Origin: JBOFWL01 sp051653605
GTDB taxonomy: Bacteria; Spirochaetota; Brevinematia; Brevinematales; Brevinemataceae
DNA: 64,000 nucleotides
Direction: 5' to 3'
NCBI GenBank assembly: GCA_051653605.1
Contig: JBOFWL010000139.1
Span: 1-64,000, forward strand
Shown here: positions 17,998-27,240 of the stretch, one piece after another
Numbering within the stretch: position 1 is the first letter of the stretch
How the letters are laid out: each line of letters starts with the position of its first letter
Made by a program: the position numbers and the translations under genes
The notes under the pieces: model-generated
Told to the model about the DNA's origin: nothing
What the model saw: the letters and a program-made list of their open reading frames with translations, nothing else
Database searches by the model: none

Positions 17998-19239
17998 TTA
18001 ATTTATTATTAGGTGAAAAATTGAAGCAAATAAAGGAATGCTTAGCCCAATAAGTATCTCCCAATGATAGGTGCGAAATCTTTCTTTAAGTGATAGGTTG
18101 AGATTATCCTTGCTAATATGAAAAAATGAGCCATGAGGAGTATGATCTAACGCAACAGCGCCAGCACTAACTAGAGATGCCCCTGCTAGGGGAGGAACAC
18201 CTTCTTGTAAAAGAAATTCAGAAAAGCTTATACTAGAAATAATAGCTCCGGCTGTAGCAGAACCTGTTGCTGAAGAAAATATAATACCACTTAGTGGAGC
18301 GATCACAATTGGAGATATGTTCATACTGTGCATGAAATTAATGTTTGATCTTGCAATGTCGGATGCGCTGATAACACCAACGAAAGCTCCAATACCCAGT
18401 AAAAGCACCACCACGCCAGAAACGCGTTCTAGACCTATACGGGTAATCGACGCTACTTCTCCTATCTTCCCCATAGCCATAAGCCCAACAAAACCCCCTA
18501 TAGGTAAAGCAATTAGTGGGTCGAGGGCAGGTAAAACAGAGCTTGGAATAAGCAATATAATTGCTGTAATGGGGCCAATAACACTTGCCCACAGGCGAGG
18601 TAGGTGATGATGGTCGATTTCAGGGGCTTCGGTTGTGACTAAGGCACCAATATTTGCGTATCTTTTAGCAATCAGAATAGCCAAAATGAGCGAAAATACT
18701 CCTGGAATGAAGTTAAATGCCATTACTTTGGGGATAGATACCCCAAAACTCTCCGAAACAGCGATGATTGGTGGGTTAGGTGAGACGAAATTGCCCACTT
18801 TACACCCTCCACCTAGCGCTAGAAGAACAGATATTTTAGAAATTTTGAGCTTTTTTGCCATGGAAAGGGCAATTGGTGCCAATGTAATAAAGGCAACGTC
18901 CATAAAAATACCAATTCCGGTGAGTAATGCCGATGAAATCCCCAATGCCACAAAAATATGTTTTACTCCTAGCGTGTCGATGATGGAGTCGGCGATGCGA
19001 ACAGCTGCCCCAGTAGAAATGAGGGTTCCAACAAGTACTCCGGCTGTCATTACCCGAATAATGGCGGGTGCCATATTTTGGATACCAGCAATCATTGCGC
19101 TTGTGGTTGTGTGTAGGCTTCCTCCCCCTAAAATCGCACCGATAAATGCCCCCGTGATGAGAGCATATGCCCCATGCCATTTTCTAAGCACCAAAATAAT
19201 TGAGATTAATAAGCCTACTAATATACCCGTTATACTCAT
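17998..19239 (-). CDS. GntP-family gluconate/sugar-acid permease
   Basis: 413 residues with about 11-12 membrane helices. Family features: the glycine-rich LALGGGCKVGNFVSPNPPIIAV, and near the end SSATGSATAGAIISSISF and DHTPHGSFFH. The GntP family takes up gluconate, other aldonates or related hydroxy acids with H+. Its stop lies 3 bases from the convergent sbcDC stop, with no terminator between. No sugar-acid kinase is adjacent, so the substrate is open. Confidence 0.85.
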   Translation of the reverse strand: MSITGILVGLLISIILVLRKWHGAYALITGAFIGAILGGGSLHTTTSAMIAGIQNMAPAIIRVMTAGVLVGTLISTGAAVRIADSIIDTLGVKHIFVALGISSALLTGIGIFMDVAFITLAPIALSMAKKLKISKISVLLALGGGCKVGNFVSPNPPIIAVSESFGVSIPKVMAFNFIPGVFSLILAILIAKRYANIGALVTTEAPEIDHHHLPRLWASVIGPITAIILLIPSSVLPALDPLIALPIGGFVGLMAMGKIGEVASITRIGLERVSGVVVLLLGIGAFVGVISASDIARSNINFMHSMNISPIVIAPLSGIIFSSATGSATAGAIISSISFSEFLLQEGVPPLAGASLVSAGAVALDHTPHGSFFHISKDNLNLSLKERFRTYHWEILIGLSIPLFASIFHLIIN

Positions 19240-19324
19240 TCCTACCGCCTCAGAAATTATAAAATATTCCCCTATTATAAATTAACGCTTGTAGAAAAGC
19301 AACAATATTATATAGATTTTTCGC

Positions 19325-20902
19325 TTAATTTGAGGGTGGTGTTGGTTTTACAGGTTGTAATACACTGGGTTTATTGATTTCAGGCTTAAGGGGCGTCGAG
19401 GTAGGGGTAGGCTTAGAGGGAGACTCTGCTGGATTTTGAGTTTTTTTAGGATTTTCTGCCTTATTTTCGATAAGAGACAGATTAGTTTTTTCTAACTCAG
19501 AGGGGTGAAGTACCGCAATAGAAGCCCGTTCGCTTTCGGAGTATCCTCTACTTATACTGCTGATTTGATAAATATATCCATTCTTTGCAGGGTAAGATAA
19601 TGTTTTTTTATCTAGAATATCAACTAAGACAGTATTTCCTTCGTTATCTAGGGTATAAATAGCGTATCTGAATGCATTTTCAACGGCTTTCCAAGACAAA
19701 ATCTCGTTATTAAGCGATACTTTTGGTTTTTGAATCGATATTTTATCATATTGAGGCAGCAATGCAGGCGTTGAAAACATAGTTTTCAATAATCCCTGAA
19801 TGTTTTTCGTGTTGTTTTGAATCCATTTGGCACTAAACATTGCCATTCCTTGCATTTTAGGCTCTTTACGGATATATTCTATCTGTCGTCGGAGGCCTTC
19901 AATATTCCAATTTTCTCCAAGTCGGTAGATGCCAAGCCCTGCATAAAGTTTGGTTTTCCCTCCAACATGCTCACTCCACCAGTCGGAGACAACCCCAAAA
20001 GGTGCTGCCACAGTTTCAAAATCCCAATAAATTTGAGGGATAAGCTCATCTATAAATCCTTTGTCAACCCAAGATAATATATCAGCGTAGAGGTCATCAT
20101 AATTTGTTTGCCCAGCTTTGGTATTAGAACCTTTTGGATCGACGCTTTTATTACGCCAGACACCAAACGGGCTAATTGCAAGCCGCACATGAGCTTTAGT
20201 CTTTCTGATTTCAGTAGATATCTTTTTAATAAAATCTTCGGTGTTACTTCTTCGCCAATCGTCAACGGTTAGGCCTCTGCCATATTTTTGGAAAGAAGCA
20301 TCGTCAGGGAAAGCAAGATTGCCAATGCGATAGGGATAAAAATAATCGTCCATATGGAGAACATCGATATCATAATTCTTTACTATTTCGATAATTTCTT
20401 CGATAATTCGGGCTCGCACTTCGGGTATACCTGGGTTAAAGTAGAAACGTCCTCCATATTCAATAATCCATTCAGGATTAGAACGAGCAATATGTGTAGA
20501 TGAAAGATTTTCCAGTTTTTCGCCAGCAGTTAGCCTAAATGGATTGATCCACGCATGGACTTCTAATTGACGCTTGCGGGCTTCATTAATAGCGAAATCG
20601 AGAGGGTCGTATCCTGGGTCTTTTCCTTGTGTGCCAGAAAGATAACGGCTCCAAGGTGATAGTTTTGATTTATATAAGGCATCAGCAGAAGGTTTTACTT
20701 GTAAAATAACAGCGTTAAAGTTTAATCTACCCAAGGTGTCGAATAACGAGGTAAGCTCGGCCTGTTGCTGCTCTTTCTCTAAGCTTGAGCGAGAAGGCCA
20801 GTCAATATTAAAGACAGTTGCAACCCATGCCCCTCGAAATTCCCGTTCTTGGGCATGAATGCCAGCCACAAGTAGCAGCCAGATGATAAAAAGACGATAC
20901 AT
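19325..20902 (-). CDS. secreted GHL10-type glycoside hydrolase (YngK-like)
   Basis: 525 residues from ATG 20902 (AGGAG 8 bases before), starting with signal peptide YRLFIIWLLLVAGIHAQ. Residues about 20-340 form the GHL10 TIM-barrel: EFRGAWVATVFNIDWPS, FNAVILQVKPSADALY, HAWINPFR, DIDVLHMDDYFYPY, LAISPFGVW, ELIPQIYWDFE. A fibronectin-like segment follows (about 390-460), then a Pro/Thr/Ser-rich tail of some 50 residues that may be a linker or cell-surface spacer. GHL10 proteins are linked to cell-wall glycan processing; the substrate here is unproven. Confidence 0.85.
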   Translation of the reverse strand: MYRLFIIWLLLVAGIHAQEREFRGAWVATVFNIDWPSRSSLEKEQQQAELTSLFDTLGRLNFNAVILQVKPSADALYKSKLSPWSRYLSGTQGKDPGYDPLDFAINEARKRQLEVHAWINPFRLTAGEKLENLSSTHIARSNPEWIIEYGGRFYFNPGIPEVRARIIEEIIEIVKNYDIDVLHMDDYFYPYRIGNLAFPDDASFQKYGRGLTVDDWRRSNTEDFIKKISTEIRKTKAHVRLAISPFGVWRNKSVDPKGSNTKAGQTNYDDLYADILSWVDKGFIDELIPQIYWDFETVAAPFGVVSDWWSEHVGGKTKLYAGLGIYRLGENWNIEGLRRQIEYIRKEPKMQGMAMFSAKWIQNNTKNIQGLLKTMFSTPALLPQYDKISIQKPKVSLNNEILSWKAVENAFRYAIYTLDNEGNTVLVDILDKKTLSYPAKNGYIYQISSISRGYSESERASIAVLHPSELEKTNLSLIENKAENPKKTQNPAESPSKPTPTSTPLKPEINKPSVLQPVKPTPPSN

Positions 20903-20944
20903 GAAATAACTCCTAGAAAGTTTAACGGCATTTATTGTAAAATC

Positions 20945-20973
20945 TTGATATATTAACTTTGCTCTGCTATAAT
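20945..20973 (+). promoter_or_regulatory. promoter of the HAD phosphatase gene
   Basis: TTGATA at 20945-20950, 17 bases, TATAAT at 20968-20973. Start codon at 21004. Confidence 0.75.
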
Positions 20974-21003
20974 AGTGTAATTCGATTATACCGTGAGGAT
21001 CCC

Positions 21004-21849
21004 ATGCTCGACCCAAAATCTATAAAAGCTATCGCTGTTGATTGCGATGGAACATTAATTAATTCTCGGGAAGAGCTTTCTTCCAGAACAAAGGCCGCCT
21101 TAAAAGCTGTTCTGGAAACAGGTCGGCATGTCTATATGGCAACGGGGCGAAGTGTCGAGGCGGCAAAGGCAATAGCTTTAGATGCTGGAATAAATCGTTA
21201 TATGGTCAATTATAACGGTGCGGTTCTTTGGAATTTTCAAACTAATTCAATCGATAGAGAAATTTTAATTGATTCTCAAATTTGTTTAGGTGTATACAAC
21301 TTGCTTCGAGATGCAAAAATAGATTTTCTTTTCTATGAAAAAGGTCAGGCAAGCTATGAATTTGAAGGCGTTTTCATGGAAGTGTATCTCAATCGCTTGA
21401 AGCAACTTGGGGTTCGGACTGAGGCGGTATCTTTTGCCAATAGTTCTTTTTCTAATACCCAAAAAATCATGGTTTTCGCAAAAGATGATGTTATTTTGAA
21501 TACTGTAAAATCTATTCAACATCTCTATGGAGATAAATTGAATCTACTCGTATCACGTCCTTATGCGCATAATAAAGTTGTTGATATCGAATGTACTTTT
21601 TTAGAAATTGTGTCCCTAAAGACAGATAAAGCAGTAATGCTTGAAGAATTAGCTACAATAGAGGGCTTTACTCTCGATAATATTATGACTTTTGGAGATG
21701 AATTCAACGATATACGAATGCTTCAGAATACGGGCTGGGGAGTGGCAATGGGAAATGCTCCTAAAGAGGTTCAAAATGTTGCCAACGATGTAACTTTATG
21801 GCATGATGAAGATGGAATTGCTGTCTATCTCGAAAAACACTTACTTTAA
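21004..21849 (+). CDS. Cof-type HAD-IIB phosphatase
   Basis: 281 residues from ATG 21004 (GTGAGGA upstream). Motif I is AVDCDGTLINS with the nucleophile Asp in DCDGT, motif II is MATGRS, and motif IV is TFGDEFNDIRML, with a C2B cap between. Family members dephosphorylate sugar phosphates or flavin and cofactor precursors in the cytoplasm; the exact substrate cannot be read from sequence. Its TAA overlaps the stop of the convergent DUF115 gene by two bases. Confidence 0.88.
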   Translation: MLDPKSIKAIAVDCDGTLINSREELSSRTKAALKAVLETGRHVYMATGRSVEAAKAIALDAGINRYMVNYNGAVLWNFQTNSIDREILIDSQICLGVYNLLRDAKIDFLFYEKGQASYEFEGVFMEVYLNRLKQLGVRTEAVSFANSSFSNTQKIMVFAKDDVILNTVKSIQHLYGDKLNLLVSRPYAHNKVVDIECTFLEIVSLKTDKAVMLEELATIEGFTLDNIMTFGDEFNDIRMLQNTGWGVAMGNAPKEVQNVANDVTLWHDEDGIAVYLEKHLL

Positions 21850-23504
21850 ACGATAGAGTTGCCACCTAATAGCGTGGCACTTTTCTTTAGAGCTTGTTTT
21901 ATCAGAGATAAATTTTCTTCTATCTCACTGGCTAACAAATAAATAGATTTCTCATGATCGAAGCTGGGGCTATTTGCTTCTAAGGCTTGCCACACACTAT
22001 CTTGCATCCCAACTTCTACTAATCGCGCACAAACAGGGTTTTTACTAAGCTCCTCTTGCAATTGCTGAGGAGCTTTTCCTTTTGGATTGATCTTTGCCTT
22101 CTGGGCAAGAGTAAGTAAATAGGTGCAGCTATCGATAAGTTGATTAATATAATGAATTAAGTTGTTTTCTGGTTGGTGGGGAAGAGGAAGAACTTGAGGC
22201 TTTTCAATAGCATTGGGGATAAGTGCAAAGGCCTCTGCTGTGGGTAAGGCTGTTGCTCCTTCGATGGCGGCCCCCTCCATGCTCACCAAAAACACCTGAG
22301 ACTTAGTTTTGGGCACTTCTTCGTTAAACCAAGCTACAAACGATGCCAAACGCGCATCCGCAACCACAGGGGCTCCCGTTCGCCCTGCGATACTAAGAGA
22401 ATGCTCGGAGTAGGTGCTTTTTGCCTGCTTCCCGCTATATGGAGCAAAGCGACTGGCTTCAACTCTCCCCATATTCCACAGTACGTTTCCTAGACCGTGA
22501 GTCTTTCTTTTTGAAAATGATAAATCCTGACCAGCTAACAAGATAATATTGCATCCTAGTATCCTTGCAAAATCGAAAGCACTGGTGGAAACCGAGCCTC
22601 CCGAGGCCAAAATACCTCGTTTGCCTAAATAAGGCTCGAAATAGGGGTAGAAGGGAAATGCCGCACCGCACATTACTAGGCGATTTTGACGATTTTCTAA
22701 TGCAGAAGGGTGAACTCCTGGGTCGGCGATGAGATAAGGGCTTGTTTTTTGAGCCATACGCAGATAAAATGCATTTATTTCTTGAGGATCGACAGTAACC
22801 ACGAAATCTGGGGTGATACCCGCATTTTCCAGCATTGGCAGAGCCGTATCAACCGCTATAAGAATGGCATTGCTTTGATTTTTCTTGATGAGTGGCAGGC
22901 TTTCATCAAGAGAGGGGCCTGCACCGATGACAATAGCCGGTTTATTAAGCCCAGCATCGATAAATTGATTAGGAGAAAGGCTTTTTTGACAATAAGGAAG
23001 GTTTCGGAGAAAGTTTTTTACCCAAATTTTACCAAAACGGATGAGCGTATTGCGACTAATTTCTTTTCGAGTGAGTGATGAGGCGAAAATTTGGTGACAT
23101 TGCTCGATTTCAGTGCTAAAAAGCTCGTAATAGCTTCGAAGTGCTACAAAAGATAGCTCGCTAAAGGGGTTTTCTCTTATAATTTTGGGTAAATCTTGTA
23201 AATTGCTAAAGTAAATTACGCGTGAATTAGCCTTTAATAGCTTTAGTTCAGAGCGTTCTTCTAGGTAGAGCGAAACTAATTCGGGGTTTGGTTCGTATAC
23301 AAAGATGTTTTTAAGCGTTTTAATCGTCAAGGCATGCTCGATGAGGTAGCCTAAGCCCGCTCCACAAATAAGAAGAGAATCTGCTTGAGGAGAAATATCT
23401 GCAAGAAGCCTCTCTGCCTCGGCTTGTGGGCGAGATGAGTGAATACGAAGCGTTCTACCATTTTTTTCAACCGAAATACCAGAGGAAGTTCGATGAAAGA
23501 TCAC
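21846..23504 (-). CDS. DUF115 (MptE-like / Maf-type) protein
   Basis: 552 residues. The central DUF115 Rossmann-like domain (about 190-370) is clear: PAIVIGAGPSLDESLPLI, AVDTALPMLENAGITPDFVV, ASGGSVSTSAFDFARILGC and LLAGQDLSF. An N-terminal region (about 40-115) resembles a methyltransferase-type fold with ICGAGLGYLIEHAL. Related spirochaete and epsilon-proteobacterial Maf proteins are linked to flagellin glycosylation with nonulosonic acids, and a CMP-sugar synthetase lies at 48140. The start GTG 23504 overlaps the upstream stop (GTGA), so it is co-translated with the DUF502 gene. Confidence 0.82.
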   Translation of the reverse strand: MIFHRTSSGISVEKNGRTLRIHSSRPQAEAERLLADISPQADSLLICGAGLGYLIEHALTIKTLKNIFVYEPNPELVSLYLEERSELKLLKANSRVIYFSNLQDLPKIIRENPFSELSFVALRSYYELFSTEIEQCHQIFASSLTRKEISRNTLIRFGKIWVKNFLRNLPYCQKSLSPNQFIDAGLNKPAIVIGAGPSLDESLPLIKKNQSNAILIAVDTALPMLENAGITPDFVVTVDPQEINAFYLRMAQKTSPYLIADPGVHPSALENRQNRLVMCGAAFPFYPYFEPYLGKRGILASGGSVSTSAFDFARILGCNIILLAGQDLSFSKRKTHGLGNVLWNMGRVEASRFAPYSGKQAKSTYSEHSLSIAGRTGAPVVADARLASFVAWFNEEVPKTKSQVFLVSMEGAAIEGATALPTAEAFALIPNAIEKPQVLPLPHQPENNLIHYINQLIDSCTYLLTLAQKAKINPKGKAPQQLQEELSKNPVCARLVEVGMQDSVWQALEANSPSFDHEKSIYLLASEIEENLSLIKQALKKSATLLGGNSIV

Positions 23505-24832
23505 GAATCGGATTCTCCACCAGCAACTCCAACAGAGACAATCAAGGCGATCGCTTGATCCACAGGGATGTCTAGCATAATCATTTTTGATCGGTCAACG
23601 TTAATGAACCAGCCCGTAGTAGGAATAGGAGATGTCGGTAAAAAAATAGGCACAAAGTCGTCGCCGCCCTCAAAAATATGTGTAGAATTAGTGTGAGTAA
23701 TAAAACCAACTGCTAGCACTTTTTCGTGTGGAAACTGCACCAAAACAGCCTTGCTGAAGAAGGGGTTTTCATTAGGGCCTTTCGTAAAAATATCTGTAAT
23801 AGAACTGGCCGCTTCGTAAACGGTATTAAAGATAGGGATACGCTTCGTTAAAGAGCTAAACCCTGCTTGAAATGCTTTACCCATCGCACTTTCACCCAAT
23901 AGCCCTAGGAGAAAAATCATCAATATAAGAAAAATAATAATTCCTGTATTTGCGATAAGCCCGTAGTAATCTTCGGGAATGATGTTGTTAAGGTAACTAG
24001 GAATAATAATTCTCATTGTATGAACGTGCTTTAATACAAAGTTAAACGCCCACATAACCAAGCTAAATGTTGCAAGTATCGGCGTGAAAAATAGGAGCCC
24101 GTTTAGAAAATACTTTTTGATAGGAGCCCATTTAGGTTTTTTCGTTTCAACTTTTTTGAGCCCCCCACTAGTTTGAACAGAACCCGCAGAAAGCAAAATT
24201 GCCATTGCTTGGGCGGCATCTTTAGAGCAGGGGCGGATATCCTCTTTTTTGAAGATTAGATAATACCCAGAAGAAACAATTGGGGATGAAGGCACATAGA
24301 CTGTGAGATATTCAGAGCCTTTTTCTTTTCCGAAGATGTGGTCGGCATTAGTGCGAGTGACAAATCCAAATGACCACGAATCAACCGAAGGGTAGGGCAC
24401 CATCACTGCTTCTGTAAGTTTATTTTGAATATCATCTTCCTCTTTTTGTGAGGAAAATAAAACTCCTGCCATTTTTTTTAGACCATTGTAAATAGGGTGA
24501 ATAAGAGGTGAAATACTAAGTAATTTATCGAAAAGATCGTAAAATAGACGCCCTAAAAAGCTTGTAACGACAAATCCAGCGATGAAAATCGTTAATAATA
24601 GAATAATCACAAAAGAAATATTCACCCAAAGATCAAAATAAGGAAAACTTTGCCATTTATCAGAGAAAAAACGAGTAAAGTTGGGTAATAAATCGGAAAT
24701 CATGCCCCAAAGCCATTGAATAATTGAAATTGTTGCCCATAATGGCACAATTAAGAGAACACCATCTTTGAGAATATGAAAAAATTTGTTTTTAGGTTGA
24801 AGACTTACTTTTATAGACTTTTCTGATTTCAT
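23501..24832 (-). CDS. tandem DUF502 membrane protein
   Basis: 443 residues containing two DUF502 units. Unit 1 (about 15-210): LKDGVLLIVPLWATISIIQW, then AVMVPYPSVDSWSFGFVTRT and VYVPSSPIVSSGYYLIFKKEDI. Unit 2 (about 225-435): FLNGLLFFTPILATFSLVMW, then AVLVQFPHEKVLAVGFITHT and IFLPTSPIPTTGWFINVDRS. Each unit has two membrane helices and one soluble beta-rich part. DUF502 proteins are usually single-unit (about 200 residues). Start ATG 24832 follows GGGGAA. Function unknown; it is coupled to the DUF115 gene. Confidence 0.8.
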   Translation of the reverse strand: MKSEKSIKVSLQPKNKFFHILKDGVLLIVPLWATISIIQWLWGMISDLLPNFTRFFSDKWQSFPYFDLWVNISFVIILLLTIFIAGFVVTSFLGRLFYDLFDKLLSISPLIHPIYNGLKKMAGVLFSSQKEEDDIQNKLTEAVMVPYPSVDSWSFGFVTRTNADHIFGKEKGSEYLTVYVPSSPIVSSGYYLIFKKEDIRPCSKDAAQAMAILLSAGSVQTSGGLKKVETKKPKWAPIKKYFLNGLLFFTPILATFSLVMWAFNFVLKHVHTMRIIIPSYLNNIIPEDYYGLIANTGIIIFLILMIFLLGLLGESAMGKAFQAGFSSLTKRIPIFNTVYEAASSITDIFTKGPNENPFFSKAVLVQFPHEKVLAVGFITHTNSTHIFEGGDDFVPIFLPTSPIPTTGWFINVDRSKMIMLDIPVDQAIALIVSVGVAGGESDS

Positions 24833-24902
24833 GAAATTCCCCAATATGTTTATGGATTTCTCCGCGTTGGTAAGTATACTATTTTTTTAGAGATATTTCA
24901 AG

Positions 24903-26456
24903 TTAGGGCTTACGTGAAGCTATTAAAATACGACGCGTGATTTCAGAGAAAAGAGGAGCACTTACTCCGCCTCCAGAGCGAGTAGAGCCTTGAGGATTAT
25001 GAAGAGCCACAACTACAGCAATTTCAGGCTGCTCGACAGGGAAAAATCCAATGAAAACAGTATTATTTTTACCAACTCCATAACCTTGAGAGCCTGCAAT
25101 CATACCCGTTCCTGTTTTTCCAGCTACTCGTACCCCTTCAACTGCGGCTTTTGTTCCAGTTCCACCAGGTTTGACGGTGTTTTCAAGCGCATAAATAAGC
25201 TCTCGAGCTTTCTGAGGGTGCATGAGACGGGTTCTTTCTCGCTCGAAAGAGAGTTTTTCCTCTCCCTTATGACCTCTAACCGACGAAATAAGCACAGAGG
25301 GCATCGCTTCCCCCCCTCCTCCTATAACAGAAGCAGCAATAGCTAGTTGCAAGGTTGTGACGCCTATTTCTTGCCCAATGGCAATCATTGGTTTGGATAA
25401 AGAACTCCATTTTGAGGGAGGATGAAGGATTCCACGTTCTAAGCCGGTAAGCGGTAATTGAGGACGTTGCCCAAACCCAAGCTGACTCAACCACGTGAAA
25501 TAATCAGACGATCCAAACTGCGATGCAAGCCGTGCAAAACTGATGTTTGCTGATTTCTGAAGCATAATACTAAGAGGAATCATCCCGTAGGCAGGCCGAG
25601 CAAAAGTGTAATCTCCAATTCGGTAGGGGTCTCTGTCGTTGAATAAAGGCTCGGATGTAGAGGCAATACCTGTTTCCATCGCAAAGGCTGATGTAAATAT
25701 TTTCATGACTGATCCAGGCTCGTAGATGTAACCTGTTGCGTAAGCAGAACTTCCTTGAGTTTGAACCAAAGTAAGTAAGGCTCGATTTTCGATATCCATG
25801 ATGGCAACGCTACCGCCTTCTGCCTCGGCAAGCCGCACCCCTTTGAGTAATTCTTCACTAGCGATACGCGAATATTCGGCATCTATAGTAAGCGTAATGG
25901 TATCCCCCGATTTGAGTGAATCATTCATCGAAAATTCAACCCCAGAAATACCAACACCATCTCTATTGATGTTTCCAACCACTGGCGATAAAAAAGGATA
26001 GGGGTAAAAACGAGACTCTTCTGTTTCAAGCCCAACGCCCTCACCTTGCATCCACCCATTTTTTTTAATTTCATTCAACATGGCAATAATAGGCTCGGTT
26101 ACAGATGGAGGAAGCCCTCGTTTTATGTAGGCAAAATTGCTATCATCACGAGAAAGAGCTTTGAGTTCGTTATCAGAAAAATAGCCCGTATTTTTAAGAA
26201 AGGAGCGGAGATAATTTTTTAGCTCTGGGCTAAGGCGTGAGGGACGGACAAAAAGGCTCTTCGTAGAGCTTGCCCCTGCAATGAGGCGACCTTTTCTATC
26301 GTAGATATTTCCTCGACGTACCGAAGTAACACGCGTATCCCCAGAACGAAGCCGTTCATCGGGAATAAGTGCAGCTTGGGCAAGTTTAAGAGCAGTGATT
26401 CCAAAGAGAAGAAAAATAGCACCACAAAGGATTTTAAAACGAAGATCATCTTTCAT
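24903..26456 (-). CDS. ftsI: FtsI/PBP2-type penicillin-binding transpeptidase
   Basis: 517 residues, a class B PBP with an N-terminal membrane anchor (8-27), a dimerisation domain beginning RRGNIYDRKGRLIAG, and a transpeptidase domain. Catalytic motifs: S249-V-M-K252, S302-A-N304 and K447-T-G449 in AGKTGTG. It cross-links septal peptidoglycan. There is no dcw cluster around it. A 9-bp inverted repeat with a 16-base spacer lies just before the ATG (26462-26495), and the only ribosome-site-like bases (GGAA) are inside its 3' arm. Confidence 0.9.
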   Translation of the reverse strand: MKDDLRFKILCGAIFLLFGITALKLAQAALIPDERLRSGDTRVTSVRRGNIYDRKGRLIAGASSTKSLFVRPSRLSPELKNYLRSFLKNTGYFSDNELKALSRDDSNFAYIKRGLPPSVTEPIIAMLNEIKKNGWMQGEGVGLETEESRFYPYPFLSPVVGNINRDGVGISGVEFSMNDSLKSGDTITLTIDAEYSRIASEELLKGVRLAEAEGGSVAIMDIENRALLTLVQTQGSSAYATGYIYEPGSVMKIFTSAFAMETGIASTSEPLFNDRDPYRIGDYTFARPAYGMIPLSIMLQKSANISFARLASQFGSSDYFTWLSQLGFGQRPQLPLTGLERGILHPPSKWSSLSKPMIAIGQEIGVTTLQLAIAASVIGGGGEAMPSVLISSVRGHKGEEKLSFERERTRLMHPQKARELIYALENTVKPGGTGTKAAVEGVRVAGKTGTGMIAGSQGYGVGKNNTVFIGFFPVEQPEIAVVVALHNPQGSTRSGGGVSAPLFSEITRRILIASRKP

Positions 26457-26461
26457 AGAAA

Positions 26462-26495
26462 TATTCCGAATAAGTCATAGCTGTTTTTCGGAATA
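26462..26495. promoter_or_regulatory. inverted repeat between ftsI and the cyclophilin gene
   Basis: TATTCCGAA (26462-26470) and TTCGGAATA (26487-26495) are a perfect 9-bp inverted repeat with a 16-base spacer. It starts 6 bases before the ftsI start codon and could act as a DNA operator or as a hairpin in the ftsI leader. Confidence 0.5.
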
Positions 26496-26513
26496 AATAT
26501 GGGATTCTCAAGC

Positions 26514-26542
26514 TTGCAGTATGAAAAAAAATCAGTTATAAT
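26514..26542 (+). promoter_or_regulatory. promoter of the cyclophilin gene
   Basis: TTGCAG at 26514-26519, 17 bases, TATAAT at 26537-26542. Confidence 0.7.
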
Positions 26543-26575
26543 AATAAACAATAAAGATATTTCGGAGAATGTATC

Positions 26576-27127
26576 ATGAATAAGCTAATGCTTACAGCAA
26601 TGCTTCTTTTAGGAGGAACTATGTCTCTTGCTCAGGAAGGGGCGATTCAGCCCATAAATCCCAAAAATCCCACGGCGTTGATCAAAACAACGATGGGTGA
26701 TGTTCAGATTGAACTATTTGTCGATAAGGCACCTCTTACTGCAAGTAATTTTATCACACTTGCAAAAAAAGGCTACTTTAATGGCATTATTTTCCACCGT
26801 GTTATCCCCGATTTTATGGTGCAAACAGGTGATCCTACCGGAACAGGCACAGGCGGCCCCGGATATAACATTAAGGATGAATTCAACCTTACCTTGAAAC
26901 ATAGCAAACCTGGAGTGCTTTCCATGGCAAACGCAGGGCCTAATACTGGAGGGTCTCAATTCTTCATTACGGTTGCAGCAACTCCATGGCTCGACAACAA
27001 ACACGCTATCTTTGGACAAGTAATTAAAGGTATGGATGTTGTGAATAAAATTTCAGTAACACCACGCAATGCTCAAGATCGTCCTCGCACCGAAGTTAAA
27101 ATGACCAGCGTAACAGTAACCCCATAA
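26576..27127 (+). CDS. exported cyclophilin-type peptidyl-prolyl isomerase
   Basis: 183 residues with a signal peptide (MNKLMLTAMLLLGGTMSLAQ). The cyclophilin core follows: IELFVDKAPLTASNFITLA, FHRVIPDFMVQTGDPTGTGTGG (catalytic Arg in FHR, Phe and Gln in FMVQTGD), LSMANAGPNTGGSQFFIT and WLDNKHAIFGQV. It catalyses cis-trans isomerisation of proline bonds, here in the periplasm, aiding folding of exported proteins. It is monocistronic with its own promoter and terminator. Confidence 0.93.
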   Translation: MNKLMLTAMLLLGGTMSLAQEGAIQPINPKNPTALIKTTMGDVQIELFVDKAPLTASNFITLAKKGYFNGIIFHRVIPDFMVQTGDPTGTGTGGPGYNIKDEFNLTLKHSKPGVLSMANAGPNTGGSQFFITVAATPWLDNKHAIFGQVIKGMDVVNKISVTPRNAQDRPRTEVKMTSVTVTP

Positions 27128-27146
27128 TTATTAATTAATCCTTAAT

Positions 27147-27174
27147 AAAAGGCACACGAGAGTGTGCCTTTTTT
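27147..27174 (+). terminator. rho-independent terminator after the cyclophilin gene
   Basis: AAAAGGCACAC pairs with GTGTGCCTTTT around GAGA, followed by T residues. Confidence 0.9.
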
Positions 27175-27184
27175 AGATAAAATC

Positions 27185-27213
27185 TTGTAAAATCAGAAAA
27201 AAAAAGATATAAT
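27185..27213 (+). promoter_or_regulatory. promoter of the flavodiiron protein gene
   Basis: TTGTAA at 27185-27190, a 17-base A-rich spacer, TATAAT at 27208-27213, 27 bases before the start codon. Confidence 0.7.
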
Positions 27214-27240
27214 AAATGAATATTAGTTTGAGAGTTTTTT

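Noticed and set aside
18635..19285. 216-codon open frame on the plus strand
   Set aside because: It is the antisense shadow of the GntP permease, whose membrane-helix codons leave the opposite strand open; no ribosome site and no family likeness.
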